Source of the DNA: Stenotrophomonas sp. MYb238
GTDB taxonomy: Bacteria; Pseudomonadota; Gammaproteobacteria; Xanthomonadales; Xanthomonadaceae
Direction: 5' to 3'
NCBI RefSeq assembly: GCF_009496535.1
Contig: NZ_WIDL01000009.1
Location: 89,184-153,183 of the forward strand
DNA: 64,000 nt
Shown here in pieces: positions 28,342 through 37,168 of this stretch. A program made the translations under genes and the position numbers. The notes beneath the pieces are model-generated. The model was not told the DNA's origin and did no database searches. It saw nothing but the letters and a program-made list of their open reading frames with translations. How positions within the stretch are numbered: position 1 is the first letter of the stretch; the number at the start of each line of letters is the position of its first letter.

Positions 28342-29514
28342 TTACTGCTTGGCGGCCGGCGCCGGAGGCGCGGCGGGTTTGGCGGCTTCGGCGCCCTTCT
28401 CGGTGGCCTGTACCGGCATGCCCGGGCCGATCTTCTGCAGGCCCTCGACGATGACCTTGTCGCCGGCCTTCAGGCCGTCCTCGACCAGCCACTTGTCGCC
28501 GATGGAGCGGCTGACGGTGACCTGGCGCAGCGCGACCTTGCCCTCGCCATCGACCACCATCGCGCTCGCGTTGCCCCGCGGGTCGCGGGCGATGCCCTGC
28601 ATCGGCACCAGCAGCGCGTCCTGGCGCACGGCGCTGCCCAGCACCGCGCGCACGAACATGCCCGGCATCAGCATCTGCTCGGGATTGTCCACGCGCACGC
28701 GCAGGGCGTAGCTGCCGGTGCCTGGATCGACGCTGACCTCGGAGAACTCCAGCGTGCCCTTGTGGGCGTAGGTGCTGCCGTCCTCCAGCACGATGTCCAC
28801 CGGCAGTTCCGAGGCGCCCTGCAGGCGGCCGGCGGCCAGGTCGCGGCGCAGCTGCAGCAGTTCGGCCGAGGACTGGCTGACGTCGATGTAGATCGGATCC
28901 AGCTGGTTGATCGTGGCCAGCGCTTCGGCCTGGCCGGCGCTGACCAGCGCGCCCTGGGTGACCGTGGACTTGCCGATCTGGCCGCCGATCGGCGCAGTGA
29001 TGCGGGCATAGCCCAGGGTCACGTTGGCCGCGTCCAGCGCGGCGCGGGCGGCGCCGACGTCGGCCTCGGCCTGCTTCCACGCGGCCTGCGCGTTCTCGTC
29101 GTCCTGCACGCTGATGACCCGGCTCTTGACCAGCTCGCTGCTGCGGCGCGCGGCCAGGCGCGCGGCGTTGGCGCTGGCCTCGGCGCGCGCCAGCTGCGCG
29201 CGGGCGCTGTTGGCCTGGGCGCGGTAGGCGGCATCGTCGAGCTGGTACAGCGGCTGGCCCTGCTTGACCACGCTGCCTTCGGTGAACAGCCGCCTGGCGA
29301 CGATGCCGCTGACCTGCGGCCGTACCTCGGCCACCTGGTAGCCGGTGGCGCGGCCGGTCAGTTCGCGGGTCAGGGTGAGCGGCTCGGCCTTCAGGGTGAC
29401 GACGGTGACCTGCCCGGGGCCGCCTGCCTGCTGCGGCGGCTGCCCGCCGCATGCGGCCAGCGCGCCGGCGGCCAGCAGCGACAGGAGGGCGGGGCGGAGA
29501 ATCGATCGACTCAT
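28342..29514 (-). CDS. smeD: RND efflux periplasmic adaptor (AcrA/MexA/SmeD-like)
   Basis: Membrane-fusion lipoprotein of 390 residues. Signal with lipobox (LLAAGALAAC), lipoyl/barrel-sandwich halves, and a helical hairpin rich in Ala/Arg (AQANSARAQLARAEASANAARLAARRSSELV). Beta-barrel motifs include GRATGYQVAEVRPQVSGIVARRLFTEGSVVKQGQPLYQLDD and VTQGALVSAG. It joins the RND pump to the outer-membrane channel. The start at 29514 is the ATG directly before the lipoprotein signal. It is the first gene of the pump operon and faces the divergent TetR regulator. Confidence 0.92.
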   Translation of the reverse strand: MSRSILRPALLSLLAAGALAACGGQPPQQAGGPGQVTVVTLKAEPLTLTRELTGRATGYQVAEVRPQVSGIVARRLFTEGSVVKQGQPLYQLDDAAYRAQANSARAQLARAEASANAARLAARRSSELVKSRVISVQDDENAQAAWKQAEADVGAARAALDAANVTLGYARITAPIGGQIGKSTVTQGALVSAGQAEALATINQLDPIYIDVSQSSAELLQLRRDLAAGRLQGASELPVDIVLEDGSTYAHKGTLEFSEVSVDPGTGSYALRVRVDNPEQMLMPGMFVRAVLGSAVRQDALLVPMQGIARDPRGNASAMVVDGEGKVALRQVTVSRSIGDKWLVEDGLKAGDKVIVEGLQKIGPGMPVQATEKGAEAAKPAAPPAPAAKQ

Positions 29515-29649
29515 GGCGGGAGACTCGGCAATAAGGAAAGAAGCCACGCGACCCGGCCGCCCGCGCTACGCGAAGGGCGGCCACCATCGGCGGTGCACGG
29601 GAGGAACCCGCGCACGTTACCGTGATCGGATGACGGAAAAAGAGCGCGA

Positions 29650-29680
29650 AAGAATACATACATGCACGTCTGTTTGTAAA
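29650..29680 (-). promoter_or_regulatory. Efflux operon promoter with SmeT/AcrR-type operator
   Basis: The pseudo-palindrome tacataca (29655-29662) - 8 bases - tgtttgta (29671-29678) closely resembles the operators of SmeT, TtgR and AcrR (TACAAACA...TGTATGTA on the minus strand). On the minus strand it overlaps a promoter: -35 TTTACA, 18-base spacer, -10 TATTCT. Repressor binding would therefore block the pump operon directly. Confidence 0.78.
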
Positions 29681-29730
29681 TTGCTAGAATTCAGACATGT
29701 TTCACGTGAGTTGTGCACAACGGCAGGGCG

Positions 29731-30402
29731 ATGGCACGTAAAAGCAAAGAAGACGCGCAGGCCACCCGCGAGGGCATCCTGGACGCGGCGATCGCCTGTT
29801 TCCACGAGCACGGGGTGGTCGGCACCACGCTGGCGATGATCGCCGCCCGCGCCGGCTACACGCGCGGCGCGGTGTACTGGCACTTCAAGAACAAGACCGA
29901 AGTGCTGGAAGCGATGATCGAGCGCGACCGCATGCCGTTCGTGCAGCGCCTGCAGCGCACCTACGCGCCGCAGCGGCAGACGCCGGTCCAGGACCTGCGC
30001 GAGGTCATCCGCGTCTCGCTCGCCGAACTGGCCGACGACCCGCGCCAGCGCAGCCTGATGGAGATCCTGCTGCGCTGCGAGCAGTCCAGCGAAAGCCAGA
30101 GCATCCAGTCCATGCAGCGCCAGAACTCGCAGGAAGAGCTGGACATGGTCACCCGCGCCCTGGAGCGCGCGCGCGAACTGGGGCAGCTGCGCGAGGGCGT
30201 GGACGCGGCCGCCGCCAGCCGCATGCTGCACATCAGCCTGACCGGCGCGCTGTACAACGCCATGGCGCAGCCGGAGGAATACGATCTGGAGCGCGACGGG
30301 CTGATGGTGATGGACGTGGTGCTGCAGGCCTACGTGCGCGCCGACGTCTTCCAGCCGGGCGTGTACCCGGAACGGACCGACAGCGCCGGCTGGGACGCCT
30401 GA
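29731..30402 (+). CDS. smeT: TetR-family efflux repressor (SmeT/AcrR/TtgR-like)
   Basis: A 223-residue repressor: HTH at the N-terminus (GILDAAIACFHEHGVVGTTLAMIAARAGYTRGAVYWHFKNKTEVLEAM) and an AcrR-type C-terminal domain that binds drugs. The YTRGAVYWHFKNK recognition helix is that of AcrR/TtgR/SmeT. The ATG at 29731 is preferred over a GTG at 29713. Divergent from the adaptor-pump genes with a matching operator in between, so repression of the pump and of itself is expected. Confidence 0.9.
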   Translation: MARKSKEDAQATREGILDAAIACFHEHGVVGTTLAMIAARAGYTRGAVYWHFKNKTEVLEAMIERDRMPFVQRLQRTYAPQRQTPVQDLREVIRVSLAELADDPRQRSLMEILLRCEQSSESQSIQSMQRQNSQEELDMVTRALERARELGQLREGVDAAAASRMLHISLTGALYNAMAQPEEYDLERDGLMVMDVVLQAYVRADVFQPGVYPERTDSAGWDA

Positions 30403-30544
30403 CCGGCACCGCCGGCGGTCGTCGCGCCCGTACCCGCGCCCGGCCGGACAGGCCGCGCCCCGCCGCTGGCCCCACCCCTCCCGCGCAACTGGCGCTATGC
30501 GCCTCCGGTACGCCGCCGCACGCTGCGGCCACCAGGAGGAAAAC

Positions 30545-31828
30545 ATGACGACCAATTCGGATCTGCTGCAGCGCCGTGCGGCCAGCGTGCCGCGCGGCAT
30601 CGGCTCGGCCATGGGCATCTTCGCCGCGCGCGCGGAGAACGCCGAACTGTGGGACGTGGAAGGCCGGCGCTACATCGACTTCGCCGCCGGCATCGCCGTC
30701 ACCAACACCGGCCACCGCCACCCGCGGATCATGGCCGCGGTGCAGGCGCAGCTGGAGCGGTTCACCCACACCGCGTTCCAGGTATCGGCCTACGAGTCCT
30801 ACATCGCGCTGGCCGAGCGCCTGAACGCCATCGCCCCCATCGCCGGCCCGGCCAAGACCCTGCTGCTGTCCACCGGCGCCGAGGCGGTGGAGAACGCGAT
30901 CAAGATCGCCCGCGCCGCCACCGGCCGCCGCGCCGTGGTGGCGTTCGCCGGCGGTTTCCATGGCCGCAGCTTCATGGCGATGGCGCTGACCGGCAAGACC
31001 GCGCCGTACAAGCGCGGCTTCGGCCCGCTGCCGGGCGAGGTGTATCACCTGCCGTTCCCGGTCGAGCACCACGGCATCACCGTCGCCGACAGCCTGGATG
31101 CGCTGGAACAGCTGTTCCGCGCCGACGTCGCCGCCGACGAGGTGGCCGCGATCATCATCGAGCCGGTGCAGGGCGAAGGCGGTTTCCACGCCGCGCCGAC
31201 CGAGCTGCTGCAGGCGCTGCGCGCAATCGCCGACCGCCACGGCATCGTGCTGATCGCCGACGAGGTGCAGACCGGTTTCGCCCGCACCGGGCGCCTGTTC
31301 GGCATCGAGCATTCCGGGGTGAAACCGGACCTGATCACGGTCGCCAAGTCGCTGGCCGGCGGCTTCCCGCTGTCCGGGGTGATCGGCCGCGCCGAGGTGA
31401 TGGATGCGGTCGATCCGGGCGGGCTGGGCGGCACCTACGCCGGCTCGCCGGTGGCCTGCGCCGCCGCGCTGGCGGTGCTGGACGTGATCGCCGAAGAACG
31501 CCTGGCCGAGCGCGCCCGCGCCATCGGCGCGCGCACCCTCGAGCGCCTGCAGGGCTTGGCCGCGCGCAGGGACCTGCGCCCGATCGGCAACGTGCGCGGC
31601 CGCGGCGCGATGATCGCCTTCGACCTGCTCGCCGCGCGCGGCGGCGACGAACCCGACCCGGCCGCCACCCAGGCGGTACTGCGCCGCGCCCACGCGCTGG
31701 GGCTGATGCTGCTGGGCTGCGGCGGCCGCGGCGAGGCCATCCGCCTGCTGTTCCCGCTGACCATTCCCGAGGCGGTGCTGGACGAGGGCCTGGACCTGCT
31801 GGAACAGGCGCTGCAGCCGCAGGCGTGA
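30545..31828 (+). CDS. gabT: 4-aminobutyrate (or 5-aminovalerate) transaminase
   Basis: Class III PLP aminotransferase of 427 residues that converts an omega-amino acid to its semialdehyde. Family features: NTGHRHPRIMAAVQAQLERFTHTAF, STGAEAVENAIKIARAATGR, FAGGFHGRSFMAMALTG, the PLP aspartate in LIADEVQTGFARTG and the Schiff-base lysine in TVAKSLAGGFPLSG. A strong ribosome site (AGGAGGA) precedes the ATG at 30545. It opens a plus-strand cluster containing gabD 8 kb downstream. GABA and 5-aminovalerate enzymes cannot be told apart here; the nearby amidase makes the 5-aminovalerate (Dav) route possible. Confidence 0.9.
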   Translation: MTTNSDLLQRRAASVPRGIGSAMGIFAARAENAELWDVEGRRYIDFAAGIAVTNTGHRHPRIMAAVQAQLERFTHTAFQVSAYESYIALAERLNAIAPIAGPAKTLLLSTGAEAVENAIKIARAATGRRAVVAFAGGFHGRSFMAMALTGKTAPYKRGFGPLPGEVYHLPFPVEHHGITVADSLDALEQLFRADVAADEVAAIIIEPVQGEGGFHAAPTELLQALRAIADRHGIVLIADEVQTGFARTGRLFGIEHSGVKPDLITVAKSLAGGFPLSGVIGRAEVMDAVDPGGLGGTYAGSPVACAAALAVLDVIAEERLAERARAIGARTLERLQGLAARRDLRPIGNVRGRGAMIAFDLLAARGGDEPDPAATQAVLRRAHALGLMLLGCGGRGEAIRLLFPLTIPEAVLDEGLDLLEQALQPQA

Positions 31829-31949
31829 TCCCCTGCTTCCCGGCCGCCGCTACGGCCGGGCTCGCGTCCATGGCGGCGGCGCGGCTACCCTCGGTGAAAC
31901 CGCCCGCCGCTGCCCGACGCCCGGCAGCGGCCTCCGGAGCACGCCGCAG

Positions 31950-33746
31950 ATGAAATCCGAAACCCGCAGCCTCGACCTGCTCAACCTGGCCCTGGACCCG
32001 GCCGCGCCGCTGAGCCTGCAACTGCAGCTGCGGCAGAAGCTGGTCGACGCCATCCATTGCGGCGTGCTGCGTCCGGACCAGCGGCTGCCGTCCTCGCGCC
32101 ACCTGGCCGCGCGCATCGGCGTGTCGCGCAACACCGTCAGCCTCACCTACGACGCGCTGCTGGCCGAGGGCCACCTGGTCAGCCGCCCGCGCAGCGGCAT
32201 CTTCATCGCCCCGGACGTCGCCGCCGGCCGCATCGGTACCCGCCAGCGCGGTGGCGAGCCGGCCTCGGCGCTGGCCGCGCGCCTGCCGGCCGTCGCCGAG
32301 GACGCCGGTTTCCGCTGTCCGCAGCACTGGCACCGCTACCCGTTTCCCTTCATCGACGGCCGCGTCGATGCCGAGCTCACGCCCGTGGTCGAATGGCGCG
32401 AGGCGCTGCGGCTGGCCGGCTCGCGCCACGAACTGCAGCAGTGGAACCAGGACGCCGGCGACGGCGACGACCCGGCGCTCACCGAGGAAATCCGCGGCAA
32501 GGTGCTGCCGATGCGCGGCATCCAGGCCGGTGCCGACGAACTGCTGATGGCGCTGTCCTGCCGCCACGCGCTGCAGCTGGCCGGCGAACTGCTGGTGCGG
32601 CGCGGCACTCCGGTGGTGCTGGAGCAGCCGGCCGATCCCGAATTCGAGCGGCGCATGCGCGAGCGCCACGCCGACATCTCCACGCTGGACCCGGCGCTGC
32701 GCCAGCCGCTGCCACCCGGCGCGGTGGTGGTCGGCAGCGGCCGCCGCGCGTTCGCCGCCGGCTCGCCGCGGCCACGGCAGCTGCTCGACGCGCTGGCCGC
32801 CGCCGACGCGGTGCTGATCGAGCACGACGTGCCGCCCGACGTGCCCAGCGGCGAACGCGTGGCGCCGGCGCTGCGCGCCTTCGACCAGGACGGGCGGGTG
32901 ATCCACATCGCCAGCCTGTCGCCGGTGGTGGCCTGCGGCGAACCGCCGGCGGTGCTGGTGGCGGCCAACGCCTTCATCGAGCGCGCGCGCCAGCTGCGCC
33001 GCAACCGCGGCACCACCCTGCCGTGGCTGGTGCAGCGCAGTTGGGCGTACTTCATCGGCATGGGCCACTACTCGGCCGCGCTGGTGCGCGCCGGGCGGCG
33101 CCTGGCCGAGCGCCGCACCGCCCTGCGCGACGCGCTGAACCACTACCTGCACGAATTCGTCGCGATCGACACCACGCCCGGCGCCAGCGCCTACGACGTC
33201 AGCGTGCCGGCCGGCACCGACGCGCGCGAACTGGCGCGGCACGCGGCCGGCATCGGCGTGCTGGTGGAACCGCTGCAGCTGGGCGACGGCCGCCAGGTCC
33301 TGCGCATGGGGGTGACCGGCATCGCCGCGGCGCAGATCCGCGAAGGCGTGCGCACCCTGTCGCGGCTGGTGCGCGGCGACCTGGCCCCGGCCACGCGGCG
33401 CATCGAGGACGACCTGCCGCCGCTGCGCGGCAAGGCGCTGCGCCGCGCCATGAGCGGCGCGCACTGGCTCTACAACACCGTCTACGGCGAGCCGTGCACG
33501 CTGGAAATCCGCGCCGACGGCACCCTGGCCGGCACCGCCGGCTACGCCGGCGAGGACTGCGACAACGGCCACTGGTGGATCGAGGACGACCGCTGGTACC
33601 GGCAGTGGCGGCAATGGGCCTACGGCGAGGCCGCCGGCTACGCGCTGGTGCTCGACGGCGACCAGCTGCGCCTGTACGGCGAGGACGGCCGGCTTGCCGA
33701 CACCGCGGTGCTGACCCGCCCGGGCCGCCCGCGCAGCCGCGACTGA
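31950..33746 (+). CDS. MocR/GabR-type GntR regulator with degenerate aminotransferase domain
   Basis: A 598-residue regulator: winged HTH at residues 15-85 (LRPDQRLPSSRHLAARIGVSRNTVSLTYDALLAEGHL), then a fold-type-I aminotransferase-like domain (about 140-475). The PLP site is broken: where GabR-like proteins have GTFSKSL this protein has IASLSPV, so P325 replaces the Schiff-base lysine. The substrate-binding arginine near the end of the domain is also replaced (RMGVTGI). Residues ~498-590 form an extra Trp/Tyr-rich, probably beta-sheet domain not found in standard MocR proteins. It lies between gabT and the amidase gene, so it probably regulates this cluster, but not by ordinary PLP-aldimine sensing. 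Confidence 0.82.
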   Translation: MKSETRSLDLLNLALDPAAPLSLQLQLRQKLVDAIHCGVLRPDQRLPSSRHLAARIGVSRNTVSLTYDALLAEGHLVSRPRSGIFIAPDVAAGRIGTRQRGGEPASALAARLPAVAEDAGFRCPQHWHRYPFPFIDGRVDAELTPVVEWREALRLAGSRHELQQWNQDAGDGDDPALTEEIRGKVLPMRGIQAGADELLMALSCRHALQLAGELLVRRGTPVVLEQPADPEFERRMRERHADISTLDPALRQPLPPGAVVVGSGRRAFAAGSPRPRQLLDALAAADAVLIEHDVPPDVPSGERVAPALRAFDQDGRVIHIASLSPVVACGEPPAVLVAANAFIERARQLRRNRGTTLPWLVQRSWAYFIGMGHYSAALVRAGRRLAERRTALRDALNHYLHEFVAIDTTPGASAYDVSVPAGTDARELARHAAGIGVLVEPLQLGDGRQVLRMGVTGIAAAQIREGVRTLSRLVRGDLAPATRRIEDDLPPLRGKALRRAMSGAHWLYNTVYGEPCTLEIRADGTLAGTAGYAGEDCDNGHWWIEDDRWYRQWRQWAYGEAAGYALVLDGDQLRLYGEDGRLADTAVLTRPGRPRSRD

Positions 33747-33833
33747 CCCCATCGATTCCCCCCGACTGGCTCTAATCGCGCCCGCCCGCACCGCCTACCG
33801 TCGAAGCGTCGGCCATACCAACGGGGAACCACC

Positions 33834-34715
33834 TTGCAGGCATCAGCACACACCGGCGGCCAGCGCGGCACGTTCGGCATCGCCGGGTTGCAACTGGCCA
33901 TGGCGCCGGGCGACAACCTGCCGCGCATCGCCGCCGAGGTGGGCGCGGTGGCGCGGCGCTTCCCCTGGGTACGCATGGTGCTGCTCGGCGAACTGTGCGG
34001 CTACGGCGCCAACCCGTGCTTCGCGCAACCGCTGCCCGGCGACGCCGAGCAGTTCTTGTGCGACCTGGCGCGCGAGCACGGGCTGTGGCTGGTGCCCGGC
34101 TCGCTGTACGAACAGCACGGCGAGGCGGTGTTCAACACCACGCCGGTGATCGACCCGCAGGGCCGCGTCGTCGCGCGCCACCGCAAGCTGTACCCGTTCG
34201 AGCCCTACGAGCGCGGCATCGCTTCGGGCGATGGATTCGTGGTGTTCGACGTGCCCGGCGCCGGCCGCTTCGGCGTGTCGATCTGCTACGACATGTGGTT
34301 CCCGGAAACCACGCGCTCGCTGGTGATGCTGGGCGCAGAGGTGATCCTGCACCCGACCATGACCAACACCATCGACCGCGAGGTGGAGATCGCCATCGCC
34401 CGCGCCAGCGCGGCCACCAACCAGTGCTACTTCGTGGACATCAACGTCGCCGGCGACCTGGGCGTGGGCCGCTCGGTGGTCTGCGGCCCGGGCGGCGAAA
34501 TCATCCACCAGGCCGGCAGCGGCCGCGAAGTGATCGCCTTCGAGGTGGACTTCGCCCACCTGCAGCGCTGCCGCGAGTACGGCTGGCAGGGGCTGGGACA
34601 GCCGCTGAAAAGCTTCCGCGACCACGCAATCGCATTTCCCGCCTACGGCGCCGCACGCGCGCCGTCGGCCGCACTCGATGCGCTCGGGCCGCTGCGGCTG
34701 CCCGGCCGCGACTGA
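33834..34715 (+). CDS. Carbon-nitrogen hydrolase (nitrilase superfamily amidase)
   Basis: Nitrilase-fold hydrolase of 293 residues. The catalytic triad is complete: E53 (LGELCGYG), K118 (HRKLYPFEPYE) and C151 (SICYDMWFPE), which fits an aliphatic amidase/carbamoylase-type enzyme. A TTG at 33834 with GGGGA upstream is the best start; no ATG precedes the conserved FGIAGLQLAM strand. Placed among gabT, gabD and transporters, it could release an omega-amino acid from its amide (as 5-aminovaleramidase DavA does) or process another amide. Substrate unknown. Confidence 0.85.
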   Translation: MQASAHTGGQRGTFGIAGLQLAMAPGDNLPRIAAEVGAVARRFPWVRMVLLGELCGYGANPCFAQPLPGDAEQFLCDLAREHGLWLVPGSLYEQHGEAVFNTTPVIDPQGRVVARHRKLYPFEPYERGIASGDGFVVFDVPGAGRFGVSICYDMWFPETTRSLVMLGAEVILHPTMTNTIDREVEIAIARASAATNQCYFVDINVAGDLGVGRSVVCGPGGEIIHQAGSGREVIAFEVDFAHLQRCREYGWQGLGQPLKSFRDHAIAFPAYGAARAPSAALDALGPLRLPGRD

Positions 34716-34773
34716 CCGCATTGCACTTCCGCCACGTTCCACGATTCTTTCTTCTGCCGGGGAGGCCGGGAAA

Positions 34774-37167
34774 ATGAACCACGAACACACACGCAGCACC
34801 CATCGCCCGCCGCACGTCCGGCCACTGGCCGCCGCCATCCTCGCCGGCCTGCTGGCGCAGGCGCCGGCGTTCGCGCAGCAGGCCAACACCGGTGCCGACG
34901 CACAGGCCACCGACCTGGACCGCATCGTCGTCACCGCACAGGGCCGCGAGCAGGACATCGTCGCGGTGCCGTACAACATCAGCGCCGTGTCCGGCGAAGC
35001 CATCGAGCAGCAGAACATCCTGGACACCGCCGAGCTGATGCGCGGCGTGGCCGGCGTGGCGGTGGTGGACCGCGGCGCGCGCAACTCCAGCGTGGTCAGC
35101 GGCATCCGCATCCGCGGCCTCAACGTGGACAGCTCGGCGCTGGGCGACTATGCCGTGTCGGCAATGTCCACCGTGGCGACCTACGTGGACAAGACGCCGC
35201 TGTTCGCCAACTTCCTGCTCTCGGACATCGACCGGGTGGAAGTGCTGCGCGGCCCGCAGGGCACGCTGTACGGCTCCGGCGCGCTGGGCGGCGCGGTGCG
35301 CTTCCTGCTGCGCCAGCCCGACCTGGGCGGCTTTGACGCGCGCGTGAGCTACAGCGCCTCCAGCGTCGACGGTTCCAGCGGCATCGGCCACTCCGGCTCG
35401 GCGATGCTCAACGTGCCGCTGTCCGATACCGTGGCGATGCGCTTCAACCTCACCCGCAACGACTTCCCCGGCGCCACCGACTACCGCAACGTCTACAAGC
35501 TCGACAGCAACGGCCTGCCGACCGCGCCGGACGGCGTGCTCGCCGACACCGCCGAATACGAGAACCGCCGCGACGCCGATTTCGTGCGCCAGAACTACGG
35601 CCGCGCCTCGCTGCTGTTCAGGCCCAGCGACCGTTTCGACCTGACCCTGAGCTACATGGCCCAGGCCGACCGCTTCGGCGGCCGCCGCGCCACCAGCCTG
35701 GGCAAGGACGGCTGGGGCGTGCCCTACCGCGACCTGGAAGTCGGCGCGGTGCAGCTGGAACCTGCCGCGCGCCACGTCAACCTGACCAGCCTGGAAGCCA
35801 ATATCGACCTCGGCTTCGCCACCCTGACCTCCAGCACCTCGCACTACAACCACGAGGGCGACATCACCAGCGAGAACACCGGCTTCTACGCGCAGAACGG
35901 CTGGCTCGGCTTCTACTACAACTACCCGCGGCCGATGGCCTCGGCGGTGCGCGGCTACGGCGAGAAAGCCTTCACCCAGGAGCTGCGACTGACCTCGCAG
36001 ACCGGCGGCGCGTTCGACTACGTGCTCGGCGCCTACTACCAGGACCAGAAACGCTACGCCACCCAGGTCAGCTACCTGCGCGGCTTCAAGCGCTGGTGGG
36101 ACGCGGCCTTCCCCGGCTTCGAGGACGCGGTGATCGGCGATTCGGATTTCGACTACCGCCAGAACGAACGCTTCAAGGAAACCGCGCTGTACGGCGAGCT
36201 GACCTGGCACGCCACCGAGCGCCTGCAGTTCACCGGCGGCTTCCGCCACTTCCGCCACGATGCCGACACCACGGTGGCGCAGACCACCAGCAACTGGGCG
36301 TCGGTCGTGGACAGCTCGCAGTCGCACGGCAGCGAGCGCGACACCCGCACGCTGTTCAAGGGCAACCTGTCCTGGTCCTTCGACGCCGACAACCAGCTCT
36401 ACGCCACCGTCTCGGAGGGCTACCGCCGCGGCGGCACCAACGGCACGCCGACCACCGGCAACTTCGCCGAGGATGTGGCCTGGACCACCTACCGGTCCGA
36501 CACCGTGCGCAACCACGAGCTGGGCGTGAAGGGCCGCGTCGGCCGCCACACCTACAACGCCAACCTGTTCTACGTCGACTGGAAGGACCCGCAGGTCAAC
36601 AGCTCGACCACCAACTGGGGCTTCTTCGCGGTGCAGAACGCGCCCAAGGCCAGCACCCGCGGCGTCGAACTGGAACTGGCCGGCGGCATCGGCGAGGGTT
36701 TCGGTTACACCCTGGGCTACACCTACACCAAGGCGCAGCTGGAAGCCGACGCGCTGGCCGTCGATGGCAGCTATATCTACGGCTACAAGGGCGACGTGCT
36801 GCCCGGCGTGCCGAAGCACCGCTACAACGCCGCCGGCAACTACGGCATTCCCATCGGCGGCGGCCTGCTGACCCTGCGTGCGGACGCCTACTACCAGTCC
36901 GAATCGCAGAACGCGCTCAGCCTCAACCCCAAGTACCGGCGCACGCTCGATGGCTTCCCGATCTTCAACGCCTCGGCGACGTGGAGCCAGGGCCACTGGG
37001 ACACCACGCTGTGGCTGAAGAACCTGACCAACGAGCAGGGCATCAGCGGCATCTACACCGAGCAGTACATGGGCACCGCACCGGCCGAGGGCTACTACGG
37101 CAACGGCTCCAAGGCGCTGGTGGCGCTGCCGCGCACCGTCGGCGTCAGTTTCAGCTACCGTTTCTGA
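34774..37167 (+). CDS. TonB-dependent outer-membrane receptor
   Basis: A 797-residue ligand-gated barrel. Signal peptide (LAAAILAGLLAQAPAFA), TonB box-like DRIVVTAQ, a plug domain (NISAVSGEAIEQQNILDTAELMRGVAGVAV...VEVLRGPQGTLYGSGALGGAVRF), and a barrel ending with aromatic GVSFSYRF. It imports a substrate across the outer membrane using TonB energy. No siderophore or B12 hallmark is seen. Its stop is 1 base from the next gene, so it is co-transcribed with the TPR-sulfotransferase, MFS and gabD genes; the imported compound is probably the one catabolised here. Confidence 0.93.
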   Translation: MNHEHTRSTHRPPHVRPLAAAILAGLLAQAPAFAQQANTGADAQATDLDRIVVTAQGREQDIVAVPYNISAVSGEAIEQQNILDTAELMRGVAGVAVVDRGARNSSVVSGIRIRGLNVDSSALGDYAVSAMSTVATYVDKTPLFANFLLSDIDRVEVLRGPQGTLYGSGALGGAVRFLLRQPDLGGFDARVSYSASSVDGSSGIGHSGSAMLNVPLSDTVAMRFNLTRNDFPGATDYRNVYKLDSNGLPTAPDGVLADTAEYENRRDADFVRQNYGRASLLFRPSDRFDLTLSYMAQADRFGGRRATSLGKDGWGVPYRDLEVGAVQLEPAARHVNLTSLEANIDLGFATLTSSTSHYNHEGDITSENTGFYAQNGWLGFYYNYPRPMASAVRGYGEKAFTQELRLTSQTGGAFDYVLGAYYQDQKRYATQVSYLRGFKRWWDAAFPGFEDAVIGDSDFDYRQNERFKETALYGELTWHATERLQFTGGFRHFRHDADTTVAQTTSNWASVVDSSQSHGSERDTRTLFKGNLSWSFDADNQLYATVSEGYRRGGTNGTPTTGNFAEDVAWTTYRSDTVRNHELGVKGRVGRHTYNANLFYVDWKDPQVNSSTTNWGFFAVQNAPKASTRGVELELAGGIGEGFGYTLGYTYTKAQLEADALAVDGSYIYGYKGDVLPGVPKHRYNAAGNYGIPIGGGLLTLRADAYYQSESQNALSLNPKYRRTLDGFPIFNASATWSQGHWDTTLWLKNLTNEQGISGIYTEQYMGTAPAEGYYGNGSKALVALPRTVGVSFSYRF

Positions 37168-37168
37168 C

